This document shows, in pieces, positions 14,301 to 23,577 of a DNA stretch of 64,000 nucleotides; position 1 is the first letter of the stretch, and each line of letters begins with the position of its first letter. The position numbers and the translations under genes were made by a program. The DNA comes from Mimachlamys varia (Eukaryota; Mollusca; Bivalvia; Pectinida; Pectinidae). The notes under the pieces were generated by a model. It did not search any database, was not told where the DNA came from, and saw only the letters and a program-made list of their open reading frames with translations. Where the stretch lies: assembly GCA_947623455.1 (NCBI GenBank), contig OX392534.1, positions 41,917,426-41,981,425 of the forward strand, read 5' to 3'.

Positions 14301-17300
14301 CATCTCCATCATCGTCGTCGTCCAGATGATCTGGAATACCATCACCATCGTCATCGTCATCAAGATAGTCGGGAATACCATCACCATCTGTGTCCTTCTC
14401 CTTGTCATCTGGGATACCGTCACCGTCATCGTCGTCATCTAAGTGGTCCGGTATCCCATCACCATCATCGTCGTCGTCCAGATAATCAGGAATTCCGTCA
14501 CCATCTGTATCTTTTTCCTGGTCATCTGGAATACCGTCGCCGTCATCATCGCTATCAAGATAATCTGGAATGCCATCTCCATCGCTGTCCTCTTGATTAT
14601 CTGGAATACCATCGCCATCATCGTCGTCGTCTAAATGATCTGGAATTCCATCACCGTCATCGTCATCATCAAGATAATCTGGAATACCATCGCCATCAGT
14701 ATCCTTTTCTTTGTCATCAGGAATACCATCGCCATCATCGTCATCGTCTAAGCGGTCTGGGATACCGTCTCCATCGCTATCCTCTTGATCGTCTGGAATT
14801 CCATCGCCGTCATCATCGTTGTCCAAATGATCAGGTATGCCATCGCCATCATCGTCATTGTCAAGATAATCTGGAATTCCGTCACCATCGGTATCTTTTT
14901 CTTTGTCATCTGGAATGCCATCGCCATCATCGTCGTCGTCTAAATGATCTGGAATTCCATCACCGTCATCGTCATCATCAAGGTAATCTGGAATACCATC
15001 GCCATCAGTATCCTTTTCTTTGTCATCAGGAATACCATCGCCATCATCGTCATCGTCTAGATGATCTGGGATTCCGTCTCCATCGCTATCCTCTTGGTCG
15101 TCTGGAATTCCATCGCCATCATCATCGTTGTCCATGTGATCAGGTATGCCATCGCCATCATCGTCATCGTCAAGATAATCTGGAATTCCGTCACCATCGG
15201 TGTCTTTTTCTTTGTCATCTGGAATACCATCGCCATCATCGTCGTCGTCTAAGTGATCTGGAATTCCATCGCCGTCATCGTCATCATCAAGGTAATCTGG
15301 AATACCATCGCCATCAGTATCCTTTTCTTTGTCATCAGGAATACCATCGCCATCATCGTCATCGTCTAGATGATCTGGGATTCCGTCTCCATCGCTATCC
15401 TCTTGGTCGTCTGGAATTCCATCGCCATCATCATCGTTGTCCAAGTGATCAGGTATGCCATCGCCATCATCGTCATCGTCAAGATAATCTGGAATTCCGT
15501 CACCATCGGTGTCTTTTTCTTTGTCATCTGGAATACCATCGCCATCATCGTCGTCGTCTAAATGATCTGGAATTCCATCACCGTCATCGTCATCATCAAG
15601 ATAATCTGGAATACCATCGCCATCAGTATCCTTTTCTTTGTCATCTGGAATACCATCGCCATCATCGTCATCGTCTAGATGATCTGGGATACCATCGCCA
15701 TCACTATCCTCTTGGTCATCAGGAATACCATCGCCGTCATCGTCATCATCAAGATAATCTGGAATTCCGTCACCATCGGTGTCTTTTTCTTTGTCATCTG
15801 GAATACCATCGCCATCATCGTCATCGTCTAGATGATCTGGGATGCCATCGCCATCACTATCTTCCTGGTCATCAGGGATACCGTCACCATCATCGTCATC
15901 ATCAAGATAATCAGGAATTCCGTCACCATCTGTGTCTTTTTCTTTGTCATCTGGTATACCGTCGCCATCATCATCGTCATCAAGATAATCAGGAATTCCA
16001 TCTCCATCACTGTCTTCTTGGTTATCTGGAATGCCATCGCCATCATCGTCATCGTCTAAGTGGTCTGGAATTCCATCGCCGTCATCGTCATCATCAAAAT
16101 AATCTGGAATTCCGTCGCCGTCAGTATCCTTTTCTTTGTCGTCAGGGATACCGTCGTTATCATCATCGTCGTCTAGATAATCGGGAATTCCATCGCCATC
16201 ACTATCTTCTTGATTATCCGGAATACCATCTCCATCATCGTCGTCATCCAAATGATCTGGAATGCCATCATTATCGTCATCGTCGTCTAGATAATCAGGA
16301 ATGCCATCACCATCAGTGTCTTTTTCTTTGTCGTCAGGGATACCATCACCATCATCGTCGTCATCCAAGTGATCAGGGATACCGTCACCATCATCATCGT
16401 CGTCTAGATAATCTGGAATACCATCGCCATCAGTATCCTTTTCTTTGTCATCTGGAATACCCTCGCCATCATCGTCATCGTCTAGATGATCTGGGATACC
16501 ATCGCCATCACTATCCTCTTGGTCATCAGGAATACCATCGCCGTCATCGTCATCATCAAGATAATCTGGAATTCCGTCACCATCGGTGTCTTTTTCTTTG
16601 TCATCAGGAATACCATCGCCATCATCGTCGTCGTCTAAATGATCTGGAATTCCATCACCGTCATCGTCATCATCAAGATAATCTGGAATACCATCGCCAT
16701 CAGTATCCTTTTCTTTGTCATCAGGAATACCATCGCCATCATCGTCATCGTCTAAGTGGTCTGGGATACCATCCCCATCACTGTCCTCTTGATCATCTGG
16801 GATCCCGTCGCCATCGTCATCGTTGTCTAAGTTATCTGGGATACCATCGCCATCATCGTCATCGTCAAGATAATCTGGAATTCCGTCACCGTCGGTGTCT
16901 TTTTCTTTGTCATCAGGAATACCATCGCCATCATCGTCATCGTCTAGATGATCTGGGATGCCATCTCCATCACTATCTTCCTGGTCATCAGGGATGCCGT
17001 CACCATCATCGTCGTCATCTAAATGATCTGGGATTCCATCATTATCGTCATCATCATCAAGATAATCTGGAATTCCGTCACCATCGGTGTCTTTTTCCTT
17101 GTCATCTGGAATGCCATCGCCATCATCATCGTCATCAAGGTAATCTGGGATTCCATCACCGTCAGTGTCTTTTTCTTTTTCATCAGGGATTCCATCATTA
17201 TCGTCATCGTCGTCGAGACTGTCAGGGATACCATCACCATCTGAATCTTCAAGGTTATCGGGTATACCATCACCATCGTCATCTTCGTCTAAATAATCAG

Positions 17301-17841
17301 GTATTCCATCTCCATCGTCGTCATCATCTAAATAGTCGGGTACACCATCTCCGTCTGTGTCGATTTCCTTGTCATCTGGAATACCATCGCCATCATCGTC
17401 TAAATGGTCTGGTATTCCATCTCCATCGCTGTCCTCTTGGTTATCTGGAATACCATCACCGTCATCATCATCGTCGTCGTCTAAATGATCTGGAATTCCA
17501 TCGCCGTCATCGTCATCATCAAGATAATCTGGAATACCATCGCCATCAGTATCCTTTTCTTTGTCATCAGGAATACCATCGCCATCATCGTCATCGTCTA
17601 GATGATCTGGGATACCGTCGCCATCTGAATCTTTCATCCCCTTACACCCACCATCTTTATCACAATACTCCTCGCTGTCTGGCTTTCCGTCACCGTCATC
17701 GTCGTTATCCTGTGAATCAGGAATACCATCATTGTCATCGTCGTCATCTTTGCTATCCGGTATACCGTCACCATCACTGTCCTTCTCCGCGTCCTGCCCA
17801 AACCACAACAATTTCCTTCTGTGGCAGTTTGTACACATTTC
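11317..17841 (-). CDS. giant Asp-rich DGDGIPD repeat protein (TSP type 3-like), last exon
   Basis: One uninterrupted exon of 2174 codons plus stop TAA. Seen: after a short N-terminal part with CTNC and basic HRRKLLW, about 155 modules of 12-13 residues follow, of types [39 protein letters not shown] and [12 protein letters not shown]. Each carries the DxDxDGxxD signature of thrombospondin type 3 repeats and bacterial Ca-binding stalks. Asp is roughly half of all residues. A C-D-K-x-G-C-K-G motif stands at each end of the array. A C-terminal tail of about 110 residues has a poly-Asp run, a short amphipathic segment ([15 protein letters not shown]) and a charged end. The open frame continues upstream to 17859 as MKLFFQ, but TTTTTTCAG just before 17841 is a good 3' splice site and those codons are probably intronic, so 5' exons with a signal peptide are expected upstream. 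Inferred role: extracellular Ca2+ binding, perhaps in matrix, adhesion or biomineral. No family-level function can be assigned. Confidence 0.85.
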   Translation of the reverse strand, partial: EMCTNCHRRKLLWFGQDAEKDSDGDGIPDSKDDDDDNDGIPDSQDNDDDGDGKPDSEEYCDKDGGCKGMKDSDGDGIPDHLDDDDDGDGIPDDKEKDTDGDGIPDYLDDDDDGDGIPDHLDDDDDDDGDGIPDNQEDSDGDGIPDHLDDDGDGIPDDKEIDTDGDGVPDYLDDDDDGDGIPDYLDEDDDGDGIPDNLEDSDGDGIPDSLDDDDDNDGIPDEKEKDTDGDGIPDYLDDDDDGDGIPDDKEKDTDGDGIPDYLDDDDDNDGIPDHLDDDDDGDGIPDDQEDSDGDGIPDHLDDDDDGDGIPDDKEKDTDGDGIPDYLDDDDDGDGIPDNLDNDDDGDGIPDDQEDSDGDGIPDHLDDDDDGDGIPDDKEKDTDGDGIPDYLDDDDDGDGIPDHLDDDDDGDGIPDDKEKDTDGDGIPDYLDDDDDGDGIPDDQEDSDGDGIPDHLDDDDDGEGIPDDKEKDTDGDGIPDYLDDDDDGDGIPDHLDDDDDGDGIPDDKEKDTDGDGIPDYLDDDDDNDGIPDHLDDDDDGDGIPDNQEDSDGDGIPDYLDDDDDNDGIPDDKEKDTDGDGIPDYFDDDDDGDGIPDHLDDDDDGDGIPDNQEDSDGDGIPDYLDDDDDGDGIPDDKEKDTDGDGIPDYLDDDDDGDGIPDDQEDSDGDGIPDHLDDDDDGDGIPDDKEKDTDGDGIPDYLDDDDDGDGIPDDQEDSDGDGIPDHLDDDDDGDGIPDDKEKDTDGDGIPDYLDDDDDGDGIPDHLDDDDDGDGIPDDKEKDTDGDGIPDYLDDDDDGDGIPDHLDNDDDGDGIPDDQEDSDGDGIPDHLDDDDDGDGIPDDKEKDTDGDGIPDYLDDDDDGDGIPDHLDDDDDGDGIPDDKEKDTDGDGIPDYLDDDDDGDGIPDHMDNDDDGDGIPDDQEDSDGDGIPDHLDDDDDGDGIPDDKEKDTDGDGIPDYLDDDDDGDGIPDHLDDDDDGDGIPDDKEKDTDGDGIPDYLDNDDDGDGIPDHLDNDDDGDGIPDDQEDSDGDGIPDRLDDDDDGDGIPDDKEKDTDGDGIPDYLDDDDDGDGIPDHLDDDDDGDGIPDNQEDSDGDGIPDYLDSDDDGDGIPDDQEKDTDGDGIPDYLDDDDDGDGIPDHLDDDDDGDGIPDDKEKDTDGDGIPDYLDDDDDGDGIPDHLDDDDDGDGIDDDKEKDTDGDGIPDYLDDDDDGDGIPDHLDNDDDGDGIPDDQEDRDGDGIPDHLDDDDDGDGIPDDKERDTDGDGIPDYLDDDDDGDGVQDHLDKDDDGDGIPDEQEDSDGDGIPDHLDNDDDGDGIPDDKDTDTDGDGIPDYMDDDDDGDGIPDHLDDDDDGDGIDDDKEKDTDGDGIPDYIDDDDDGDGIPDHLDKDDDGDGIPDDQEDSDGDGIPDYLDDDDDNDGIPDDKEKDTDGDGIPDYLDDDDDNDGIPDELDDDDDGDGIPDDQEDSDGDGIPDHLDDDDDNDGIPDDKEKDTDGDGIPDYLDDDDDNDGIPDHLDDDDDGDGIPDDQEDSDGDGIPDFLDKDDDGDGIPDDQEKDTDGDGIPDYLDDDDDGDGIPDDQEDSDGDGIPDHLDDDDDGDGIPDDKEKDTDGDGIPDYLDDDDDNDGIPDNLDDDDDGDGISDDKEKDTDGDGIPDYLDDDDDGDGILDHMDDDDDGDGIPDDKEKDTDGDGIPDYLDDDDDGDGIPDHLDNDDDGDGIPDNQEDSDGDGIPDYLDDDDDNDGIPDNKEKDTDGDGIPDYLDDDDDGDGIPDHLDDDDDGDGIPDDKEKDTDGDGIPDYLDDDDDGDGIPDHLDNDDDGDGIPDDKEKDTDGDGIPDYLDDDDDGDGIPDHLDNDDDGDGIPDDKEKDTDGDGIPDYLDDDDDGDGVPDHLDNDDDGDGIPDDKEKDTDGDGIPDYLDDDDDNDGIPDNLDSDSDGDGIPDFMEKDTDGDGEADYLDFDDDNDGILDAFDNDDDGDGILDDEEDTDGDGIPDFQDSDADGDGTNDNIRDSDGDGIPDHLDTDADGDGIPDNLADADGDGIPDILDDDDDNDGIPDHLDKDDDNDGIPDDKESKQCDKNGCKGVKKPVDDDDDDDDDDDDEDKSQQSLFSKLVSAVSNLILSNDNEEQKSESVRNLPSPSRKKDNGKSQDHEQEIDLLDLFFGEEDDKKDSSENDSNEKKRPVGA
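11650..17770 (-). repeat. coding minisatellite with 103-residue (309-bp) higher-order unit
   Basis: The repeat array inside the giant exon. The basic period is 39 bp (13 residues) with occasional 36-bp units. A larger unit of eight modules (one of 12 plus seven of 13 residues, 309 bp) recurs almost unchanged; equivalent points fall at 14748, 15057 and 15366. All units are multiples of 3 and no stop or frameshift is present over about 6.1 kb, so the frame is under selection. Long open frames on the opposite strand and in other phases here are shadows of the repeat. Confidence 0.9.
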
Positions 17842-18187
17842 CTGAAAAAATAATTTCAACCATACTTACTTTGCATTTCATATTTTTTTTAATTGCAATA
17901 TGTACCTGTATGCAAATATGTTTTATATAATATATCGTATTAGTTAGTACGATGTTGGCTTGCTGCTATGTTATGTAGAACAGTTAAATGGTTACGTGGA
18001 CCTAACATAGACAGACAAACACAGCCATGGAACAAGTCAAATACTATCATTTAGGTAAAAACCATGCTAAAATGGGTCGTGCGTGTTTAAAAGGATAAAG
18101 ATTGAAAACAATACGTTCATCTGTCAGAGTTCCTTGTCAAACTGTTTGTTTTCTGACGTGATCATCACAGTTGGCATGCATTACGTA
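17842..18187. other. probable intron of the DGDGIPD gene
   Basis: Sequence upstream (on the minus strand) of the 3' splice site at 17842-17843. No coding content seen. Confidence 0.45.
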
Positions 18188-18510
18188 TTAAAGGCCCAAT
18201 ATACGTAACTTCTGGAAATTTTTCGGGATTCTGAAAAAATTATGAAAAAAATCTAGTTGATAACCATGCAAATCCAAGGAATTGAAAATAATCCATGTGT
18301 GGCTCACTTCAACAAGAAGCCGAAGTTAGAAGACATTTCAAAATGGACGCGTGTGTACAAATACCGAGTTTCAACTGCTGCTGTACCAGTAACCGCGTAA
18401 GAATTCATATTGGATATTGCTGATATTAATTAAATCTATAAATATGATAAATTATTAGGCTTGATTTTCGCTTCAAGTTTTGCCGAAAGTTAAGTATATT
18501 GGGCCTTTAA
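18188..18510. mobile_element. MITE, TTAA-flanked, copy 1
   Basis: Begins TTAAAGGCCCAATATACG and ends with the inverse, TATTGGGCCTTTAA, giving terminal inverted repeats of about 25 bp flanked by TTAA. The interior is closely similar to the element at 26476-26858 (shared AAATGGACGCGTGT, GCTGCTGTACC, GCTTCAAGTTTTGCCGAAAG). It has no coding capacity, so it is a non-autonomous DNA transposon. The TTAA flank fits piggyBac-type integration, though a TA target site is also possible. Confidence 0.85.
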
Positions 18511-19045
18511 TTTCCGTCTTAAAACAATAACTAGCTTCCTAACACTGACAACACTTTAAACGAACCTCGTGGTAATGAGGTCGATACGAAACATTTCACG
18601 AATAGTAAATAACATTTTATGCTAGTTTAATAATGTGTGTTTTACTTTCAAGAAAATGCATGTATGATGACTACAAGATACATTAATAAAGGTATATACC
18701 ACAACATCTTTCTAGGAATAAAATTCGAAAACGAACACAGACAAAAACAGGTCTATACTTAGTACATTTCACCGGCTGTGTTGTCTGCTCTCTCGAGTCC
18801 AACTAGGAAAATGTTAAATTTCACAAATGATGTAAGAATTGACGTACGTGCGGAGACACTATATCTCTATGTTAAGTTCATGCTGACGGCGATACAGTTT
18901 ATCAGTTATCTATGCCCACGGTAATTTGTCTGCTCTTGTCGGTTGATGATGTTGTATAATTCATTATTTTATCCTCATCAAAAACAAATATCTGCGTGTC
19001 CAGATATAGACTAACTCGTGCATTACCCGTTCGATTAAAGCTCAC

Positions 19046-19135
19046 CTGACAGCATCTGTCGCCAACCAAACTTCTCCGATCGATGAGGCGGTTGAGTTGC
19101 GCAATTTGGTCTGTAGTTTTGTGGTGCCGAGATAT
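19046..19135 (-). CDS. candidate upstream exon of the DGDGIPD gene
   Basis: The minus-strand frame reads TTDQIAQLNRLIDRRSLVG then DRCCQ and stops at a good donor, CAG|GTGAGC, in phase 0. This matches the phase-0 acceptor of the giant exon at 17841, and the junction would give [13 protein letters not shown], adding cysteines beside the CTNC motif. The 5' boundary is uncertain: possible acceptors end at 19136 (ACACAAG) or 19111 (CTACAG), and both have weak pyrimidine tracts. It is compatible with a linking exon but unproven. Confidence 0.35.
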
Positions 19136-19299
19136 CTTGTGTGTTAAAATGCTCAATGTAGCAGGTATCAAGTATGTAACACACCTATTTTTTCCTTTCT
19201 GTAGAACAATGGATATTATGCATTGACAATTGGCCTGGAGGTTTCTCGGGCTTTTACTGGAGTCTGAGATGTTAAGCATTAAACAAACGACATTCTTAC

Positions 19300-19340
19300 C
19301 AGACCAAGTGTGTTAAGTTAAGAAACCAGTTCACAAGCAT
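19300..19340 (-). CDS. speculative first exon with signal peptide-like start
   Basis: Minus strand ATG at 19338-19340 opens MLVNWFLNLTHLV and reaches a strong donor, CTG|GTAAGA, with two bases of a codon left over. The residues are hydrophobic, as for a signal peptide. A matching acceptor in the right phase near 19170 (CATTGAG|C) exists but has a poor pyrimidine tract. It could be the start of the DGDGIPD gene; chance is quite possible. Confidence 0.2.
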
Positions 19341-19395
19341 AGGAAATAAACAACGTTTTGTTTTAAAGACCTTTGCCAACATTAAAGTTAGGTAG

Positions 19396-19502
19396 GTTCT
19401 AGGAGGACGAAACAGCTGTATGGTACAGTTTAATTCATTTTTTGGCATACTGTGTCTATTACTAATTTTTTAAAAGGTGCAGCATATGTGTGTGTTACGC
19501 CA
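19396..19502 (+). repeat. dispersed repeat, copy A
   Basis: About 107 bp (TAGGAGGACGAAACAGCTGT ... GCAGCATATGTGTGTGTTAC) that recurs in opposite orientation at 44466-44578 with high identity. Two copies in this window show it is an interspersed repeat. Its class is unknown. Confidence 0.75.
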
Positions 19503-19732
19503 GCTTTAAATACGTTATTGATATTGAAGTATTTTATTTCCTTGTAAAATGAGGTCATGAACATAAGCTATTATCTTGAGGGAGTTCAAATATAAATTTC
19601 CCAAACACCTGGATCATCGAAAGGTGCCAGTTACATTATTACAAGCGCATCCTATGATTTCTGGTTGTTAAAAATACAAAAACAAAATATTACTGTTGAT
19701 ATATAAGGGGTGCATTATTAATTTTATTGATA

Positions 19733-20010
19733 AAATGACTCTGACCAAATTCAAGAAACATTTGAAGACGTACCTTTTCACGTCTGCATATTAGGATATC
19801 AACTTAGACGACATGTATATACTGACATTTGTTTATCTAGTTCGTATTTATATGCATTTTTATATTATCACATTAGCTCAGATTGTAATAACTTCTTTAG
19901 TTATGCATTTTAAGTATCAAATTATTATCTACAGGTTGTGAAGCGCTTTAGAGTAATTTTACAAATTATATAGAGCGCTATATAAATGTTGTATATTACG
20001 TGTGCATTAT
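19733..20010 (+). mobile_element. 3' end of a LINE (CR1/L2-like)
   Basis: An open frame from 19735 to 19794 encodes the short C-terminal motif TKFKKHLKTYLFTSAY followed by a stop. The typical 3' UTR then follows, ending GAGCGCTATATAAATGTTGT. This combination is characteristic of the 3' ends of CR1/L2-type non-LTR elements. Only the tail is present, consistent with 5' truncation. Confidence 0.6.
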
Positions 20011-20590
20011 TATAACATCGATCGTACACCTTCTGGAGATTGAAAAGAATACTATATTTACAGTATGAGTGACAAAAAGGAACGATTTACTGCTTAATGG
20101 TATGAGGGAGATGATTTCGACTTTCCTGTTGATAATTTCCTCTTTATCGAGAGTAACAACCCTGCACCCCCTGCCTACGGTGTTGATTGTAATTAGGTAA
20201 GCCTGTTCAGAATACCATGACCTCCATATAGATGTAGACTACTGACTGACACACTTACAAAAGTGTTTTAAAGATGTAGGCCCTTTTTACCATTTCGAGA
20301 CCACGAACTTCTCTACAAGAAACCGCTAATATCTTTAATGTATTGATAGATATGTATAAGCGAAATGGTTGTAACTTATATTAACCCCTTTTTATTACAT
20401 AACTGGCCCGTTCAGTCATGTCATAAATATGGTATTATACACATGTAATAACACTATTGTGACGTCATAAACACATGGCGTCATATGATTGTCTCGGTAG
20501 TGAAAGTCGCACTGTCGAAGAAGAAATTTGCCTTTATTATAAAGAATTAATTTCTGTATTTTCTCATAAATATAAGTTGTGATCAATAGA

Positions 20591-20725
20591 ATCTTACACT
20601 CGTGTCAATGTAATATGGAATTTATTAAACTCGTTAAATATTTTAATGAGCCTAAAGGCTCGCGACATATTAAATTATCTAACTCGTTTAATAAATGCCA
20701 TATTACATCGACACTCGTGTAAGAT
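20591..20725. repeat. 135-bp foldback element
   Basis: Starts ATCTTACACTCGTGT and ends ACACTCGTGTAAGAT. The two halves are imperfect inverse complements across almost their whole length (shared ATGTAATATGG and TTTATTAAAC). The centre holds a smaller palindrome, GAGCC-TAAA-GGCTC. It would fold into one long hairpin. Probably a miniature foldback transposon. Confidence 0.8.
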
Positions 20726-22713
20726 CCTCTATATATCCAAATTAATTGATATATTTGGCATTCCCTTGTTACTGTTATGAAGCCCTCAATGCATTTCCAA
20801 GTTTCTTCTCCTATTTTGCAGCAAGTGATCTCCAGCACTTGCCGACGTTGTTGCAGTCTGTACTTATTAGCCGCGCCCTTCTTGTCTCCACTCATTATGT
20901 ATCCGTCCTAATGCCAGGACAACAGTTCTGCGCAAATTAAACGATCACAAGACACAATTGGCCGAACGGTATAACAGAGCATCGCAGAAAGGTCTTTATA
21001 TGGTAAGTATTACTGCAAAGAATTTATCCAATTTTATGCACCATAATTAAGCCACGGTCTGCTTATTCGTTTCAGCGACGAAAGCCACTCGCCTTTGATC
21101 AAATCGTTGTCATATCTGAACGAGATGCATATCAGTATAGTGCGATCCGTGAGTGAAATGGGGGAAAATGGCAGATTTTACATGAACAAATCTTTGAGCA
21201 AATATGGACAATAAAATCACACAGGGCAAACTACGCTCAGGAGATGCGGTTTTACATGATAGTCGTATATAATAATCGGAACTAGCCGCGCAAAACTTTT
21301 TCAGTAATCTAAAGAATTAGACATTGAGGGTTTTATCCAGAGTTCAACGCGATGTAAGAGACAAGTTATACTATATAGTTGGTAATATTTGAGGGGTATT
21401 TAATTTCGCTATATTCTTGACAACCAAAGAGAGTCAGGAAGCAAAAACCATGGTCAGAGATGATAGAAACGAATTCATTTATTTTTTTTTACTGCAAAAC
21501 ATATTACTCATATATGAAGATAATCTCTTGAGCGACTTAAGTCCTTGTGAACTAGATCCGACTGGGGCAAATTATTTACCACACGAAAATTAAACAAGTA
21601 TACATCAGATGAGTAATGTATTGTGTACAATTTGTAAACTTTTCAGTAATTATGTCAGTATGGGGTTATTCTTGAATCCATCTGTAGATACCTGGGTCAG
21701 TAATACATCTTCATTTTCACTTAATCAACATAAACTTCTACTAGAAGATTTAAAATTTTGGGGTGAAGAGGATCTTAATATATGATAGTCATAGGTCAAG
21801 GTCAAGATTAACATTGTCTAATGAGCCAAATATATTTTGAAAAATTACAGGACGATTGCTATTGGCGAGAGGAAAACTTTCATGAAGGAAAACTTATTTT
21901 GATTGATCTGTAGATCAAATATCAATATAGAAGTATAAATTACTGCGTACTTGTTTTGTGAAAAGCAATGAAACATTGTATATGTTTGTTCTATCTGGAT
22001 TGTTTTAGAATTCTATCAGGATTGCCAGGACTCGGGATCTTTTAATAGATCTCTAAATCTAAATGTATTAAATGAAAATGTAGTGTTTACAACAAACATG
22101 TATATTATGGTTGAAAAAGAAGAGATATTTTTGGGGGAAAAAAACTTGCAGAAATAGCAAGTACCTAATTTGCACGGACCTTCCCATGGAGTATTAGTGA
22201 ATTACAGGTATACAAATGGAATTCTTCCTTGTGACTATTAACCCTCCTTATTTGGAAAAATATTACATATAACTGTAGTTAAGTATCAAAACTATATTGT
22301 TAAATTGATTTGAACATTTTCAAGCATTTTTAATTTTTGGTTTTTGTTTTTCCAAACAATTCAGCAGTCACACATAGCCAGAATGAGACAATTTAGCACT
22401 GCTGGGGTTAAGATACATAAACCGAACCAATCTTTTGAAAGCACCCAGCTTTTGTTGGTACTTGATTTCAACATGTATCAACATGATGCCATATTTTGAT
22501 CATGTTGTAATACAAGCTACAGGAACATTGAGTTGAGCGGTACTTGTACGAGCTTGGTCCATGGAAACTGAGCCAGTCCAGAATAAAACAATAAATAGTT
22601 AATTTATTGATAAAAAAGTGCATATATTCATTTCTCAAAAAACACATGCAGGAATTATGAAAACTCAGGGTGAAATTTAAACAACACAAAACAATGCATA
22701 AAGAAAGAAACAT
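20726..22713. other. intergenic, no gene seen
   Basis: Spacer between the DGDGIPD gene region and the 3' end of Hsp90b1. No supported exon or repeat array. Confidence 0.45.
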
Positions 22714-22719
22714 TTTATT
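22714..22719 (-). terminator. candidate polyadenylation signal of Hsp90b1
   Basis: AATAAA on the minus strand about 820 bases after the TAA stop, followed by a GT-rich stretch (TTTTGTGTTGT). A second AATAAA lies at 22603-22608. Either could define the 3' end. Confidence 0.45.
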
Positions 22720-23535
22720 ACAAAATGTGAACATTATTCCTGAAGACCAAATAGGGTCCGTAACTCGTAAACAAATTGCTAGCACAATGTCGCTGGTAAA
22801 TTCAAAACACGCTCAACTATACACCGCATAGTTTAGATTGTGGAGTCCCACCGTTCTCTCTTGACTTGGAATGACAGTTCATTGGTTCCTATATTTATGT
22901 AAAACAACCTGTTACACCTGTCCAGGGCACCAGTACAGCGTTAATAACAGCCACATGCAAAAATGCATTTTCAAGGTGAGTTGATGGAATCACATTTAAC
23001 ATTTGATTGTGCCCATTCAAGAAAACGACAAGCAAAATCTGCAGGACAACGTCAACCAAACTACCTGGCAATAAGTACTTTATATCACAATCATATCGTA
23101 AGTTAAAGCAGTTTAAAGAAGCTTAAAGAATGTGGTTCGTTAAAACTTGTGCTGTTTGTCCAATTACCGACTGAAAAGTACTCTAAATTCACAACACTTC
23201 AATACTTTAGTTAAAAAAATACTTTTAAAGATTGGAATTCAATTTTTTCAAAGAGAAAACCTGCACTAATATGATAGTATTTCTTTCGCAATAAATCCCA
23301 TTCACACCAATGAACATTGATGACAAATGTAAAACTTTCATACAAACATTACGCTCTTTCACAAACCATGTAGACACAAACTGGACATTCACTCCATCGT
23401 GAGAATCTGTTGAAACATATTGTACCACAAAACTGAAAAATTCCCACAATTTCTTGACAAAAATTGTTTCGTTTTCATTTCAATGTCTTCTTATTCATGT
23501 TAAAAAATAATAAGTTATTCTAATTGATCTTATGG

Positions 23536-23577
23536 TTACAACTCGTCATGTTTGTCTTCTTCCGCATCTTCTTCATT
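23536..23577 (-). CDS. Hsp90b1: Hsp90b1 exon 14 (last)
   Basis: Phase 0 after TTTCAG. Encodes [13 protein letters not shown] and stop TAA at 23536-23538. The last four residues are HDEL, an ER retrieval signal, where vertebrate GRP94 has KDEL. Confidence 0.93.
   Translation of the reverse strand, partial: NEEDAEEDKHDEL

Noticed and set aside
12588..17282. Many open frames rich in Ile/Val (plus strand) or Met/Thr (minus strand)
   Set aside because: Shadow frames of the DGDGIPD repeat; the composition follows from reading GAT/GAC-rich DNA out of frame or antisense.
17842..17859. MKLFFQ as the real N terminus of the giant protein
   Set aside because: TTTTTTCAG directly precedes the next codon and the region upstream is intron-like. 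Six residues do not make a signal peptide.
18902..19279. 125-codon minus-strand frame as a separate gene
   Set aside because: No family resemblance as a whole. Only its middle part with a donor at 19046 is kept as a candidate exon.
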